A program made the position numbers and the translations under genes. Under the pieces are notes generated by a model, which made no database searches, was not told the origin of the DNA, and saw nothing but the letters and a program-made list of their open reading frames with translations. DNA of 64,000 bases from an uncultured Pseudomonadales bacterium. Its GTDB lineage: Bacteria; Pseudomonadota; Gammaproteobacteria; Pseudomonadales; Azotimanducaceae. The stretch is taken from positions 3,518,132 to 3,582,131 of the forward strand of contig OY282519.1 of the NCBI GenBank assembly GCA_958296405.1, given 5' to 3'. Shown one piece after another: positions 33,788 to 42,375 of this stretch; within the stretch, counting starts at the first letter, position 1, and each line of letters begins with the position of its first letter.

Positions 33788-34906
33788 TCAAGCCGCATAG
33801 CTCCCTTGCGACCGGCAAAGCGACGCTCGAATGGCGCCTGCCAGGGCTTCGGCTAACGGTGGCGGCACCGCGTTCGCCACTTGGCGATGCTGGTCCAAAT
33901 TGGCCACCGTGCCGGTGCGACGGCGGATGGGGCCCTCGAACACATGCGAATCCGGAAAGCCTTGCAGCCGGGCTGCTTCCCTTGGCGTCAGGTATCGGTC
34001 CAGCGTGGGGTGGTAGAGCGCCTCGCCACAACGCAGCGTCAAAGACGGCTGGTGGCGCGCGAGACGGCGGTATTTTGTGGTGTCCTTGCGCGTCAGCCGG
34101 CCGAGGATGTCCGGCGGCACGTCGGCCACTTTGGAGAGCCACGATCCCTCGGGCACGTGCGAAATCCGTTCCCGATCGCGCGCCGGCGTGACATCGACAT
34201 GGTTGGGCACCATCGGCTGCGCGCCCTTCGGCACCGCCGCAGGAAGGTCATCAATCGCTTCGCCAACCGTTTTGGGCGAGCCGAGCAAGCTAAAGGGGTA
34301 CCGGAAAGCCGACCCTTTGGGCAAACACACCACAATGGTGCGCAAACGGCGCTGCGCCACGCCGAAGGCAGCGGCGTTCAGGGTGGCGCTGTGCATGTCG
34401 TAGCCGAGGCTGGCGAAGCGCTCTTCGAGCAGGTCTCCCATGGCCATGCCGGACGCCACGGGCGACTGCAGAAACCTAGGCACCTGCTCGATCATCACCG
34501 CCGGCGGCCGCAGGCGCTCGGCGAAGCGGGCCATCTCAAACACCAACTGGCCACGCGGGTCCGCCATGCCCTGTCGCTTGCCGATTTGGCTGAACGGCTG
34601 GCACGGCGGCCCACCGTGCAGCAGCGTCAGGTCGCCCACGCCAAGGCCCAGTTCCTTGCCCACTTGCGCGGGGCAAACGCCGCGCACATCGGCCTCCCAC
34701 ACGCGCCGGGCGCCGGCATTGCGACGCAGGGTGGCCGCGCAATGCTTGTCAACCTCGACGGCGCCCACCGTTTGGAACCCCGCGCCTTCCACGCCAACAT
34801 CCATCCCGCCGGCGCCGGCGAACAGGCTCAATGCCTTGGGCATGGTCAGGCGGCCCGCCCCATCACCAGTTTCAAGACCCTTGGCAGTCGGTGGTTCGCT
34901 GGCCAT
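33788..34906 (-). CDS. DNA (cytosine-5) methyltransferase, orphan
   Basis: A 372-residue C5 methyltransferase. Motif I is SLFAGAGGMDVGVEGAG; motif IV is HGGPPCQPFSQIGK, with catalytic Cys102. Motif VI reads MIEQVPRFL, where nearly all relatives have ENV; motif VIII is AAAFGVAQRRLRTI. Motif X is QVANAVPPPLAEALA. The target-recognition region lies between about 185 and 290. It methylates C5 of cytosine in a short site that cannot be predicted here. No restriction nuclease or Vsr-like gene is adjacent, so it looks like a solitary methylase. Start 34906 follows GGAGG; ATG 34843 has no ribosome site. Confidence 0.9.
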   Translation of the reverse strand: MASEPPTAKGLETGDGAGRLTMPKALSLFAGAGGMDVGVEGAGFQTVGAVEVDKHCAATLRRNAGARRVWEADVRGVCPAQVGKELGLGVGDLTLLHGGPPCQPFSQIGKRQGMADPRGQLVFEMARFAERLRPPAVMIEQVPRFLQSPVASGMAMGDLLEERFASLGYDMHSATLNAAAFGVAQRRLRTIVVCLPKGSAFRYPFSLLGSPKTVGEAIDDLPAAVPKGAQPMVPNHVDVTPARDRERISHVPEGSWLSKVADVPPDILGRLTRKDTTKYRRLARHQPSLTLRCGEALYHPTLDRYLTPREAARLQGFPDSHVFEGPIRRRTGTVANLDQHRQVANAVPPPLAEALAGAIRASLCRSQGSYAA

Positions 34907-35067
34907 TGTACCTGCCTCCCCGGCCGCGGCTTAGCACTCACGAACGGCCCGCGCCGGGCCCCTGGCGCATCGCGCACTGCCTCACCCGCGCCCAGCCGCC
35001 GCCTCAATGACAACGGCGAACATGGTATCGTGCCGCCATTCACCATCGCCCCAAGGCGTCGTGGCCA

Positions 35068-35553
35068 ATGGCGGCGAGCCTACCCGTGAGCGCGAAACAC
35101 CTTCTCATCGTCTACCACACGCAGAGCGGCAACACGCGACGCATGGCGCAGGCGGCGTGGCGCGGGGCCACGGACGAGGCGGTGGAAGGCGTTGAGACGC
35201 GCCTCTTGCTCGCCAAGGACGCGGGGCCGGAAGACCTGCTGTGGGCGCATGGGCTGCTGCTCGGCACGCCGGAGAACTTCGGCTACATGTCCGGCGCCAT
35301 GAAGGACTTTCTGGACCGCACGTTCTACCCCGTCGAGGGCAAAATCCAAGCGCTCCCCTACGCCATCTTCATCAGCGCCGGCAATGACGGCACCGGCGCC
35401 GCGCGCGCCATCCACCGCATCGCCAATGGCTACCCCTTCAACGAAGTGCAGGCGCCGGTCATCGCCGCGGGGGAGCTCACCGAGGGCCACCTCGAGCGTT
35501 GCCACGAGCTGGGCTTGGCGCTGGCCATCGGCTTGGAAGCCGGCGTGTTCTAG
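35068..35553 (+). CDS. flavodoxin-like NAD(P)H-dependent oxidoreductase
   Basis: A 161-residue flavodoxin fold. The FMN phosphate loop is YHTQSGNTRRMAQA; the 50s loop GTPENFGYMSGAMKDFLDRT and SAGNDGTGAARAI form the isoalloxazine site. It is shorter than WrbA and closer to small single-domain flavin reductases. The start is taken at ATG 35068; GTG 35086 is possible. Its TAG stop shares the sequence CTAG with the stop of the convergent amidohydrolase gene. The role is probably electron transfer or quinone reduction; the partner is unknown. Confidence 0.8.
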   Translation: MAASLPVSAKHLLIVYHTQSGNTRRMAQAAWRGATDEAVEGVETRLLLAKDAGPEDLLWAHGLLLGTPENFGYMSGAMKDFLDRTFYPVEGKIQALPYAIFISAGNDGTGAARAIHRIANGYPFNEVQAPVIAAGELTEGHLERCHELGLALAIGLEAGVF

Positions 35554-37262
35554 GCTGCCGGACGCGCCACGCCGCCCCGGAACAGCCGGCCCGCTTCGGC
35601 GCCGGTGTGCTCGTTGTCCTCCAAGAACACTTCGCCGTTGACGATGGTGTGCTTGATGCCCCGCGCCACCTGCTTCAGGCGCTTGCCACCGGCCGGCAGG
35701 TCATTGACCACCTCCGGCATCGCCGGGCCGACGGTGTCTGGGTTGAACACCACCACGTCTGCATTCATGCCTTCGCGGATTAGGCCGCGGTCGTGCATGC
35801 CCCACTGCGTGGCGGGGTTGTAAGTGAGTTGCCGCACGGCGTCTTCAAGGCTGAGCGCCTGCTTCTCGCGCACCCAATGGCCAAGCAGATGGGTTTGCAG
35901 CGAGCTGTCCATGATCTGGCTCACATGCGCCCCGGAATCGGAGAACGTCACCACGGAGCGCGGATGGCGGATCATCTCCAACACATCGGCATCGCTTTCG
36001 TTGGCGGCCGGCTGGCGGAAAAACTGCTCGAAGCGCGTTTGCACGCCGAGATCGATCATGAGCTCCACCGGGTCCATGCCGCGCTCCTGCGCCAAGTCGC
36101 GCAGCAAGCGATCGTCACCGGAGGTGGAATCCATGACGTAGAAGTGGCCGTAGTCCGGCGGGCGCGCTTCCACGCCAACGATTTTCTTCGCCGGCGGAGC
36201 GCCGTTGGCCACCTCGACCAGTTTCGCCCGCAGCGCCGGATCGCAGAGTTTGGCGCGCTGTTCCTCCAACGGCAAGGCTCGCACTTCGCGCCACACGGGC
36301 CAGCCATCGAACGGCATTTGCGTCTTGAAGGACATCAGCACGTTCAGCGCCCGCGAATGCACCTGCACGAACATGCGCCCGCCGGCCTCCGCCGTCTCGT
36401 CCAACAAATCCACGAAGCCGCGCCAATAGTCCGGCGCGAAGCGGGAACTGAACATGCCCCACGTTTGCGGCACGCCGGATTCCACCGCCAGGTCGCGCAA
36501 TCGCTCGTGATACTCGCGCAGCCGTTCGGCGTCGCGCCCGGTGCGCTCGTGGGCGATCTCGAACACGCCGCGGCCAGTCTCGCCCACGGCGTTGACGATG
36601 GCTCGCACTTCGTCCCACGACGCCAGGCGGCTAGCCACCGGCCGGTCGTCCGCGGTGACGTGGTTCACGGTGCGCGAGGTTGAGAAGCCGATGGCGCCGG
36701 CTCGGACGGCTTCCTGAGTGAGGCGGCACATCGTCGCGAGTTCGTCCGCGGTGGCCGTGTCGGTGAAGGCGCGTTCACCCATCACATAGGTGCGCAGCGC
36801 CGAGTGGCCGATGTAGCCGGCGTAGTTGATGCCCTTCGGCAGCGCATCGATGGCATCCAGGAACTCTGGGAACGTCTCCCAACGCCAATCGATGCCGGCC
36901 AGCATGGCCGCGCGGGAGATGTCCTCGGCGCGCTCCAGGCTGCGGAACACCAAGTCTGCATCTTGTTCTCGACAGGGCGCGATGGTGAAGCCGCAGTTGC
37001 CCATCACGACGCTGGTGACGCCGTGGTAGCACGAGCAGGAACCCAGCTTGTCCCAGAAGATCTGGGCATCCATGTGGGTGTGGCCATCGACGAAGCCAGG
37101 CGCCACCACATGCCCTTGGGCATCAATGGTGCGTTTGGCGCGCTCGCGCAGGCGGCCAATGGCGGCGATCTTGCCGGCTTGGATGCCGACGTCCGCCCGA
37201 AAACGCGGCGCGCCGGAGCCATCCACCACGACGCCATTCCTGATGAGGAGATCGAGACCCAT
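35550..37262 (-). CDS. amidohydrolase, N-acyl-D-amino-acid deacylase-like
   Basis: A 570-residue metal-dependent hydrolase of the D-aminoacylase branch of the amidohydrolase superfamily. LLIRNGVVVDGSGAPRFRAD is the N-terminal barrel; the HxH metal motif is VDGHTHMDAQIFWD. Further metal or substrate residues occur in GVTSVVMGNCGFTIAP (a Cys ligand is typical of the D-aminoacylase group), FVQVHSRAL and SDSGAHVSQIMD. The C-terminal barrel includes YNPATQWGMHDRGLIREGMN. It would deacylate N-acyl-D-amino acids or related amides. The ends of this gene and the flavodoxin gene overlap by four bases at CTAG. Confidence 0.87.
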   Translation of the reverse strand: MGLDLLIRNGVVVDGSGAPRFRADVGIQAGKIAAIGRLRERAKRTIDAQGHVVAPGFVDGHTHMDAQIFWDKLGSCSCYHGVTSVVMGNCGFTIAPCREQDADLVFRSLERAEDISRAAMLAGIDWRWETFPEFLDAIDALPKGINYAGYIGHSALRTYVMGERAFTDTATADELATMCRLTQEAVRAGAIGFSTSRTVNHVTADDRPVASRLASWDEVRAIVNAVGETGRGVFEIAHERTGRDAERLREYHERLRDLAVESGVPQTWGMFSSRFAPDYWRGFVDLLDETAEAGGRMFVQVHSRALNVLMSFKTQMPFDGWPVWREVRALPLEEQRAKLCDPALRAKLVEVANGAPPAKKIVGVEARPPDYGHFYVMDSTSGDDRLLRDLAQERGMDPVELMIDLGVQTRFEQFFRQPAANESDADVLEMIRHPRSVVTFSDSGAHVSQIMDSSLQTHLLGHWVREKQALSLEDAVRQLTYNPATQWGMHDRGLIREGMNADVVVFNPDTVGPAMPEVVNDLPAGGKRLKQVARGIKHTIVNGEVFLEDNEHTGAEAGRLFRGGVARPAA

Positions 37263-37343
37263 GTCCTTGCCCCAAGCGAATCGAGTTGGCGAAGTGTGTC
37301 GCGTTGCCGCGTTGACGGCAAGGCGGTTCAGCGCGGCACGGCG

Positions 37344-37571
37344 TCAATCCCCGCGTGGGCTCGGCTTCTCGTCCCCGCCGCGATGGCGCCAGAACACCTC
37401 GGCATGGGCGAAGGCCATCAGAAACCACATCATGGTGTGCAGGTTGAGCATGAACGCTTCGCCAAAGATGTTGAAGTGCAGGTGTCCGCCCCAAATCGAC
37501 GCGGTGATGCCGCCCGCCAAGAAGACGAACGGCCAGATCTTGGGATAGGTTCTCTTCAACCGCCGCAGCAC
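37344..37571 (-). CDS. small two-helix membrane protein, unknown function
   Basis: A 75-residue protein with two likely helices (IWPFVFLAGGITASIWG and LNLHTMMWFLMAFAHAEVFW) joined by the His-rich turn GGHLHFNIFGEAF. It ends in a charged tail. GTG 37571 has AAGGAG at a good distance. I do not recognise the family; the codon use resembles its neighbours and the hydrophobic pattern supports a real gene. It sits between the amidohydrolase and copper genes on the same strand. Confidence 0.55.
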   Translation of the reverse strand: MLRRLKRTYPKIWPFVFLAGGITASIWGGHLHFNIFGEAFMLNLHTMMWFLMAFAHAEVFWRHRGGDEKPSPRGD

Positions 37572-37733
37572 AAACAGCTCCTTGGCCTGCGGCGCAACGG
37601 CGCAGGCGCTCGCGTTTCCTCTTTCCGCTCTAGGGCGTTTCTTGGGCGTTCGCTGCCCGGCTTTACGGCGTTCGCGGTGCGGCGCGGGCCGATGCGAGCC
37701 TTGTCCGCCGCTTGGCAGGTTGCGCCGGGCGGA

Positions 37734-38024
37734 TCACTCGCTGCTGCAGCCGCAGCGGGCGCCGGTGCCGCAAGCGCAAGGCTCGCAACGACAATTCGCA
37801 CATTCACAGGCAGCGTTGCCACATGTGCGCACGCCGAAGCCAGCATCCACGATGGCCGCGTACAGCGCTTCCGGATCCATGCCGTCGTGCTCCACGACAG
37901 CACTGCCATGCTCGTGATCAACGCTCGCCGCCGTCACGCTCGCCATGCCCCTGGCCAAGCGCTCCACGCTGGCTGAGCAACCGCTGCAAACCATGCCGGT
38001 GACGGCGAACTCCAGTTGGCTCAT
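37734..38024 (-). CDS. HMA copper-binding domain fused to a Cys-rich metallothionein-like tail
   Basis: A 96-residue protein. Residues 1-66 are a CopZ-like heavy-metal-associated domain: LEFAVTGMVCSGCSASVERL with the GMxCxxC metal site. The last ~30 residues are a tail with nine cysteines, in motifs such as CECANCRCEPCACG and CGCSSE, resembling bacterial metallothioneins. Simple CopZ proteins end after about 70 residues, so the tail is an addition. It would bind Cu(I) or Ag(I) tightly in the cytoplasm and act as chaperone or store. The start 38024 has GGAGG upstream. It is divergent from the cusCBA genes; an insertion element now lies between them. Confidence 0.85.
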   Translation of the reverse strand: MSQLEFAVTGMVCSGCSASVERLARGMASVTAASVDHEHGSAVVEHDGMDPEALYAAIVDAGFGVRTCGNAACECANCRCEPCACGTGARCGCSSE

Positions 38025-38151
38025 CTCGCATCCTCCAGCCGCGCCGGACAAGGCTCTCCGGCGCCAAGCGTGTGAAGCGGCAAGCCTAAGGCAGCGCCGC
38101 TCAATCCTCAAGGACGGGCACTTCGCTTGGGCTTCAAAACAGGCTGCCATG

Positions 38152-38166
38152 AGCGCCGCTTCAAGC
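38152..38166 (+). repeat. 15-bp target-site duplication, left copy
   Basis: AGCGCCGCTTCAAGC lies directly outside the left end of the insertion element and is repeated exactly at 39753-39767 outside the right end. The bases beyond both sides differ, so the duplication is exactly 15 bp. Confidence 0.93.
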
Positions 38167-39752
38167 TGTCAGCGCAAAGCAGTAATGTCCCCTTTCTGCA
38201 ATTCTAAAGTGTCCCCTTTTGACGACTTCTCCGGGGTGGGAATTGAAGTTCGAAGGGATGATGACGATGGCGGAGGCGGACAGGGCGTTGGTGGTGCAGG
38301 CGGTGTTGGAGAGGCGGCTGAAGCAGCGTGAGGCGGCGGAGCGCCTGGGCCTGAGCGTGAGGCAGGTGAAGCGCCTGGCGAAGCGGCTCCGGGAACGCGG
38401 CGTGGCGGGAGTGGCGTCGGGTCGCCGCGGCAAGCGCCCGAACAACGCGCTGGCCGCGGAGGTTCGGCAGGCGGCGACGTCGCTGGTTCGCGCGCGCTAC
38501 GCGGACTTCGGGCCGACGTTCGCGGCGGAGAAGCTGTCGGAGGAGCACGGCCTGTCGCTGTCGCGCGAGACGCTGAGGAAGTGGATGGCGGAGGACGGCC
38601 TGTGGCGCCCGAAGCGGCGGCGGGAGGCGCGCGTCCACCAGAGCCGTCCGCGCCGGGCGCGGGTCGGGGAGCTGGTGCAGGTCGACGGTTCGCCGCACGA
38701 CTGGTTCGAAGGGCGGGGGCCGCGCTGCGCGCTGATCGTGTTCATCGACGACGCGACGAGCCGGCTGCTGGCGCTGCGGTTCTTCAGGTCGGAGACGACG
38801 CAGGCGTACATGGAGACCTTGCGGAACCATCTGGCGGAGCACGGCCGGCCGGTGGCGCTCTACTCGGACCGCCACAGCGTGTTCCGCGTGAACCGCAAGG
38901 ACGGCGAGGACGCGCTGACGCAGTTCACGCGGGCGCTCAAGACCTTGGACATCGAGCCGATCCACGCCAGCACGCCGCAGGCGAAGGGGCGGGTGGAGCG
39001 GGCGAACCTGACGCTGCAGGACCGGCTCGTCAAGGAGATGCGGCTGCGGGGGATCGACGGCATGGAGGCGGCGAACAGCTATCTGCCGGAGTTCATGGCG
39101 GACTTCAACCGGCGCTTCGCGGCGCCGCCGCGGGACGCGGTGGACGCGCATCGCCCGGTGCTGCACGACGCCGAGGAGTTGTCGCTGATCCTCTGCGAGC
39201 AGGCGACGCGGAAGCTGTCGAAGAACCTGACGTTCAAGTTCGAGCGGCGCGAGTTCCAGCTGGTCGGGGAAGGCAAGGGCCGCCGGCTCCGCGGCGCGGC
39301 GGTGACGGTGTGCAAGGGCTTCGACGGCGCGGCGTCGGTGCTGCTGAAGGGGCGCAGGCTGGCGTTCCGGGTGCTGGCGGAAGGCGAGGCGGCGGTCGCG
39401 GTCGCTGGCGAGAAGGACGTCCGGGACCGGGTGGACGAGGCGAAGGCGGCGCAGGCCGCGCGCCCGGACTGGAAGCCGGCGCCGGACCATCCGTGGCGCC
39501 GGCCGTTCAAGCCGGCGCGCGCCGCGGCATGAGGGCCGCGCCGGGCCGGGGACGGCGCGTCCGAAGCGGCGCCGCGTTTGCCACCGTCTTCCCACCGCCG
39601 CTCTTTTGGGTGGGGGGACCGCGCCCGTGGAAAGACCGTGGAAAACGCTGCTCGGACGGGCTCGGCGGCTCGGCCGTTCAGGGGCTGCGTCGCCGGCAAA
39701 AGGGGACATCTCTGCTTTGCACAAAAAGGGACATCTCTGCTTTGCGTTGACA
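38167..39752 (+). mobile_element. complete IS1202/ISNCY-type insertion sequence (1586 bp)
   Basis: The ends are imperfect inverted repeats: left TGTCAGCGCAAAGCAG and right (reverse complement) TGTCAACGCAAAGCAG. Each end is followed by two spaced copies of ATGTCCC-TTT type sequence, as in elements of this group. A 15-bp target duplication flanks it, which fits the ISTde1-like branch of the IS1202 family (known for 15-17 bp duplications) better than the branches with 5-6 or 24-29 bp. One transposase gene fills it. The element lies between the HMA gene and the cus operon in their divergent promoter region. Confidence 0.92.
38258..39532 (+). CDS. ISNCY/IS1202-family DDE transposase
   Basis: A 424-residue transposase. 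The N-terminal helix-turn-helix (LERRLKQREAAERLGLSVRQ, then VKRLAKRLRE) binds the ends. A DDE catalytic core follows: Asp in GELVQVDGSPHDWFEG, Asp in ALYSDRHSVFR and Glu in TPQAKGRVERANLTLQ. A C-terminal beta domain with GRRLRGAAVTVCKGFDG completes it. It is intact. ATG 38258 is the most likely start; the open frame extends upstream with no ATG. The gene is more GC-rich and Arg-rich than its neighbours, which fits a mobile element. Confidence 0.9.
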   Translation: MMTMAEADRALVVQAVLERRLKQREAAERLGLSVRQVKRLAKRLRERGVAGVASGRRGKRPNNALAAEVRQAATSLVRARYADFGPTFAAEKLSEEHGLSLSRETLRKWMAEDGLWRPKRRREARVHQSRPRRARVGELVQVDGSPHDWFEGRGPRCALIVFIDDATSRLLALRFFRSETTQAYMETLRNHLAEHGRPVALYSDRHSVFRVNRKDGEDALTQFTRALKTLDIEPIHASTPQAKGRVERANLTLQDRLVKEMRLRGIDGMEAANSYLPEFMADFNRRFAAPPRDAVDAHRPVLHDAEELSLILCEQATRKLSKNLTFKFERREFQLVGEGKGRRLRGAAVTVCKGFDGAASVLLKGRRLAFRVLAEGEAAVAVAGEKDVRDRVDEAKAAQAARPDWKPAPDHPWRRPFKPARAAA

Positions 39753-39767
39753 AGCGCCGCTTCAAGC
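39753..39767 (+). repeat. 15-bp target-site duplication, right copy
   Basis: AGCGCCGCTTCAAGC directly follows the right end of the insertion element and matches 38152-38166 exactly. Without the element the two flanks rejoin through this sequence, about 90 bases before the start of the outer-membrane factor gene. Confidence 0.93.
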
Positions 39768-39859
39768 GTGACGCCGCAAGGCCTCGCTGTTACGCTCACA
39801 AGCCCTCGCGCAAGCCGACCTATCGCCATGCGAGCGTCATTTCGCAAGGCTCGCCGATC

Positions 39860-41122
39860 ATGATCCGCACGGCGCTGCATGCGCTGGGCACACTCCTGCC
39901 GGCGGCAGCCCTTGCGGCAACGCCCACGGCCGTGCCCGTGCTCACCCTCGCCGAGGCGGAGCGCTTGGCGCTAGCCGAAGAACCGGGGCGCGAAGCGCTC
40001 TTGGAGCGGGCGCACGCACTCTCGGACACCGCGGTCGCCGCGGCGCAGCTACCCGATCCGCAACTGCATTTCGGCGCCGCCAATCTGCCCCTTGAAACTG
40101 GCGACTTCCGCACTGAAGGCATGACGCACATGCGCCTCGGCGTGCGCCAAGCCTTTCCGCCGCGGGCGCAGCGGCGCGCCGCCAGCGAGCGGGCGTTGGC
40201 CGGCAGCCGCGAACAACGCGCCGCCGCCGAAGCGCGGCAGCGAGAGGCATTGAAGGCCGTGCGCAACGCATGGCTGGACGTCTACGCCGAAGAGCAGAGC
40301 CTCGCGCTGGTGGCGGAGTCGGAAGCCTTGTTTGCGGATTTGGTGGCGGTGGCGCGCTCGCAGTACGCCGTTGGCCGGCGCAACCAGCAGGATGTGCTGC
40401 GCGCGGAACTCGAGCAGAGCGGCCTCGACGGACGGCAAATCGCCATCGAGCAACGCCAGTCTGTGGCGCGGTCGCGCTTGGCGAGATGGGTGGGCGCCCA
40501 TGCCCAAGCGCCGCGGATGGCCGAGTTGCCAGCTTGGACGCCGCCGCCGGCGTTGGCGGCGTTGCATGCCCGCTTGGCGACGCACCCTGCCGTGGCGGCG
40601 GCCGCAGCCCGCCTTGAGGCCGCCGAGGCCGCCCTCGACATGGCGCGGTCGAGCTATCGGCCAAGCTGGAGCGTGGATGTGAGCTATGCCTATCGGGATG
40701 GCGCCCTGCCCAACGGCGCCCCGCGTTCAGACCTCTTCAGCGTCACGGCCAGCGTGGGGCTGCCCTTGTTCACGGCCAATCGGCAGGACCGGCGCGTGGC
40801 GGCGGCCGAGGCCGAGCAGCGCGCCGCCCAAGCAAGCCTGGACGATCTGCGGCGCGGGCTGGAAGGCGAATTGAGCGGCGAGTATGGCCGCTGGCAGGCA
40901 CTCACCCGCCGCGTCGCGCTCCACGAAGGCACCATCCGCCCGCAGGCCGACGCCAACGCTGCCGCGGCATTGAGCTCATACCGCAGCGAAGCCGGCGATT
41001 TCGCGGACATGATGCGCGCCTACATCGACGATTTGCAGGTGCGCCTCGTCAGCGTGGCATTGCGCGTGGAACGTCGCCGCAGCCACGCGGAACTCGCCTA
41101 CCTCGGCGGCTTCCCGCTGTGA
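39860..41122 (+). CDS. TolC-family outer-membrane factor of a Cu/Ag efflux system (CusC-like)
   Basis: A 420-residue outer-membrane efflux protein. A signal peptide (ALHALGTLLPAAALAATP) is followed by the paired helical and barrel repeats of the family: LTLAEAERLALAEEPGREAL, DPQLHFGAANLPL and VRQAFPPRAQR in the first half, then HPAVAAAAARLEAAEAALDM, FSVTASVGLPLFTANRQDR and YRSEAGDFADMMRAYIDDLQ in the second. It forms the exit duct for the pump. Its stop overlaps the next gene by four bases. The insertion element ends about 107 bp upstream, so its natural promoter may be changed. Confidence 0.88.
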   Translation: MIRTALHALGTLLPAAALAATPTAVPVLTLAEAERLALAEEPGREALLERAHALSDTAVAAAQLPDPQLHFGAANLPLETGDFRTEGMTHMRLGVRQAFPPRAQRRAASERALAGSREQRAAAEARQREALKAVRNAWLDVYAEEQSLALVAESEALFADLVAVARSQYAVGRRNQQDVLRAELEQSGLDGRQIAIEQRQSVARSRLARWVGAHAQAPRMAELPAWTPPPALAALHARLATHPAVAAAAARLEAAEAALDMARSSYRPSWSVDVSYAYRDGALPNGAPRSDLFSVTASVGLPLFTANRQDRRVAAAEAEQRAAQASLDDLRRGLEGELSGEYGRWQALTRRVALHEGTIRPQADANAAAALSSYRSEAGDFADMMRAYIDDLQVRLVSVALRVERRRSHAELAYLGGFPL

Positions 41123-42366
41123 CGAAGGCACTGGGGCTGGGCGTTGCGGCGCTGGCCATCGGCATTGCGGCCGGCTATTGGCTTGCGCCGGCCACGCCCG
41201 CTAGCGCCGCGGCGCAACCCGCCGAGCGCCAAATCCTCTATTGGGTGGCGCCCATGGACAAGAACTACCGCCGCGACCGGCCCGGCAAGTCGCCGATGGG
41301 CATGGACTTGGTGCCCGTCTACGCAGAAGACCAGGCGCCGGCAGACACGGGCGTGGTGAGCATCGACCCGGCCGTGGTGCAGAACCTAGGGCTGCGCAGC
41401 GCCCCGGCGCAACGCGGCCCGCTGCCGCGCCGCATCGAAACCGTGGGCTACGTGCAGTACGACGAATCGGTGATGCATCACATCCACACCCGCGTGGAGG
41501 GTTGGATCGAATCGCTGCATGTGCGCGCCGCCGGCGATCCGGTGGCGAAGGGGCAACTCCTGTTTGAGATCTATTCGCCGACCCTCGTGAACGCGCAGCG
41601 CGAGTACCTCACGGCGCTGACTGGCGGGCGCCCGAACATGGTGGTGGCGTCGCGGGAACGGCTGGCCGCGCTCGGCATGCCGCAAGCCGAAATCGCCGCG
41701 CTGGAGAACGCCAAGACGCCGCGCCAGCGGGTGCGCATCTACGCGCCGGCGGATGCCGTCACCACGCACTTGGGGGTGCGCGAGGGCATCTTCGTCACGC
41801 CGGCCGCGCACGTCATCTCCATGGCGGACTTGAGCCGCGTGTGGGTGCTCGCCGAAGTGTTCGAGCGCCAGACGGCGTGGGTGGCGGTGGGGCAACGCGC
41901 CGAGGTGGAACTGGATTATCTGCCCGGCCAGCGCTGGGACGGCGCCGTGGACTACGTTTATCCAGATCTGCACCCGGTGACGCGCACCCTGCGCGTGCGC
42001 ATCGGCTTCGACAACGCCGGCGAAGCGCTGCGGCCAAACATGTTCGCGCGGGTGGTGCTGCTCGGCGCCGACACCGAGCCGGTGGTACACATTCCGCGGG
42101 AGGCGCTCATTCGCGGCGGCGCGGTGGACCGGGTGGCCCTCGATCTCGGCGGCGGGCGCTTTCGCGCCGTGCCGGTGGCGGCCGGCATGGAAGCGGGCGA
42201 CCGCGTGGAGATCCGCTCTGGGCTCAAGGCCGGAGACCGAGTGGTCGTTTCCGGACAGTTCCTCATCGATTCAGAATCCAACCTGGAGCGGGCCCTGGCC
42301 CGCGCCGGCAGCGGCGAGGCGTCCCCACCGCTGGCGCAGCCGACGGCCGGCCCCCACGCACACTAG
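41119..42366 (+). CDS. cusB: CusB-type periplasmic adaptor of heavy-metal RND efflux
   Basis: A 415-residue membrane-fusion protein. After one N-terminal helix (GLGVAALAIGIAAGYWLA) comes a heavy-metal-binding segment, YWVAPMDKNYRRDRPGKSPM then GMDLVPVYAED, the Met/His metal-capture motif seen in CusB-type adaptors. Lipoyl halves follow (HHIHTRVEGWIESLHVRAAG and the RIYAPADAVTTHLGV region), with barrel and membrane-proximal domains. Periplasmic Cu(I) or Ag(I) would pass from the segment to the pump. It starts with GTG overlapping the previous stop by four bases. Confidence 0.9.
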   Translation: MTKALGLGVAALAIGIAAGYWLAPATPASAAAQPAERQILYWVAPMDKNYRRDRPGKSPMGMDLVPVYAEDQAPADTGVVSIDPAVVQNLGLRSAPAQRGPLPRRIETVGYVQYDESVMHHIHTRVEGWIESLHVRAAGDPVAKGQLLFEIYSPTLVNAQREYLTALTGGRPNMVVASRERLAALGMPQAEIAALENAKTPRQRVRIYAPADAVTTHLGVREGIFVTPAAHVISMADLSRVWVLAEVFERQTAWVAVGQRAEVELDYLPGQRWDGAVDYVYPDLHPVTRTLRVRIGFDNAGEALRPNMFARVVLLGADTEPVVHIPREALIRGGAVDRVALDLGGGRFRAVPVAAGMEAGDRVEIRSGLKAGDRVVVSGQFLIDSESNLERALARAGSGEASPPLAQPTAGPHAH

Positions 42367-42375
42367 GCGCCGCCA

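Noticed and set aside
38581-39750. A second long frame inside the insertion element that could be a transposase partner.
   Set aside because: Gly/Ala/Arg-rich shadow of the DDE transposase; no catalytic residues, and the element group has one transposase.
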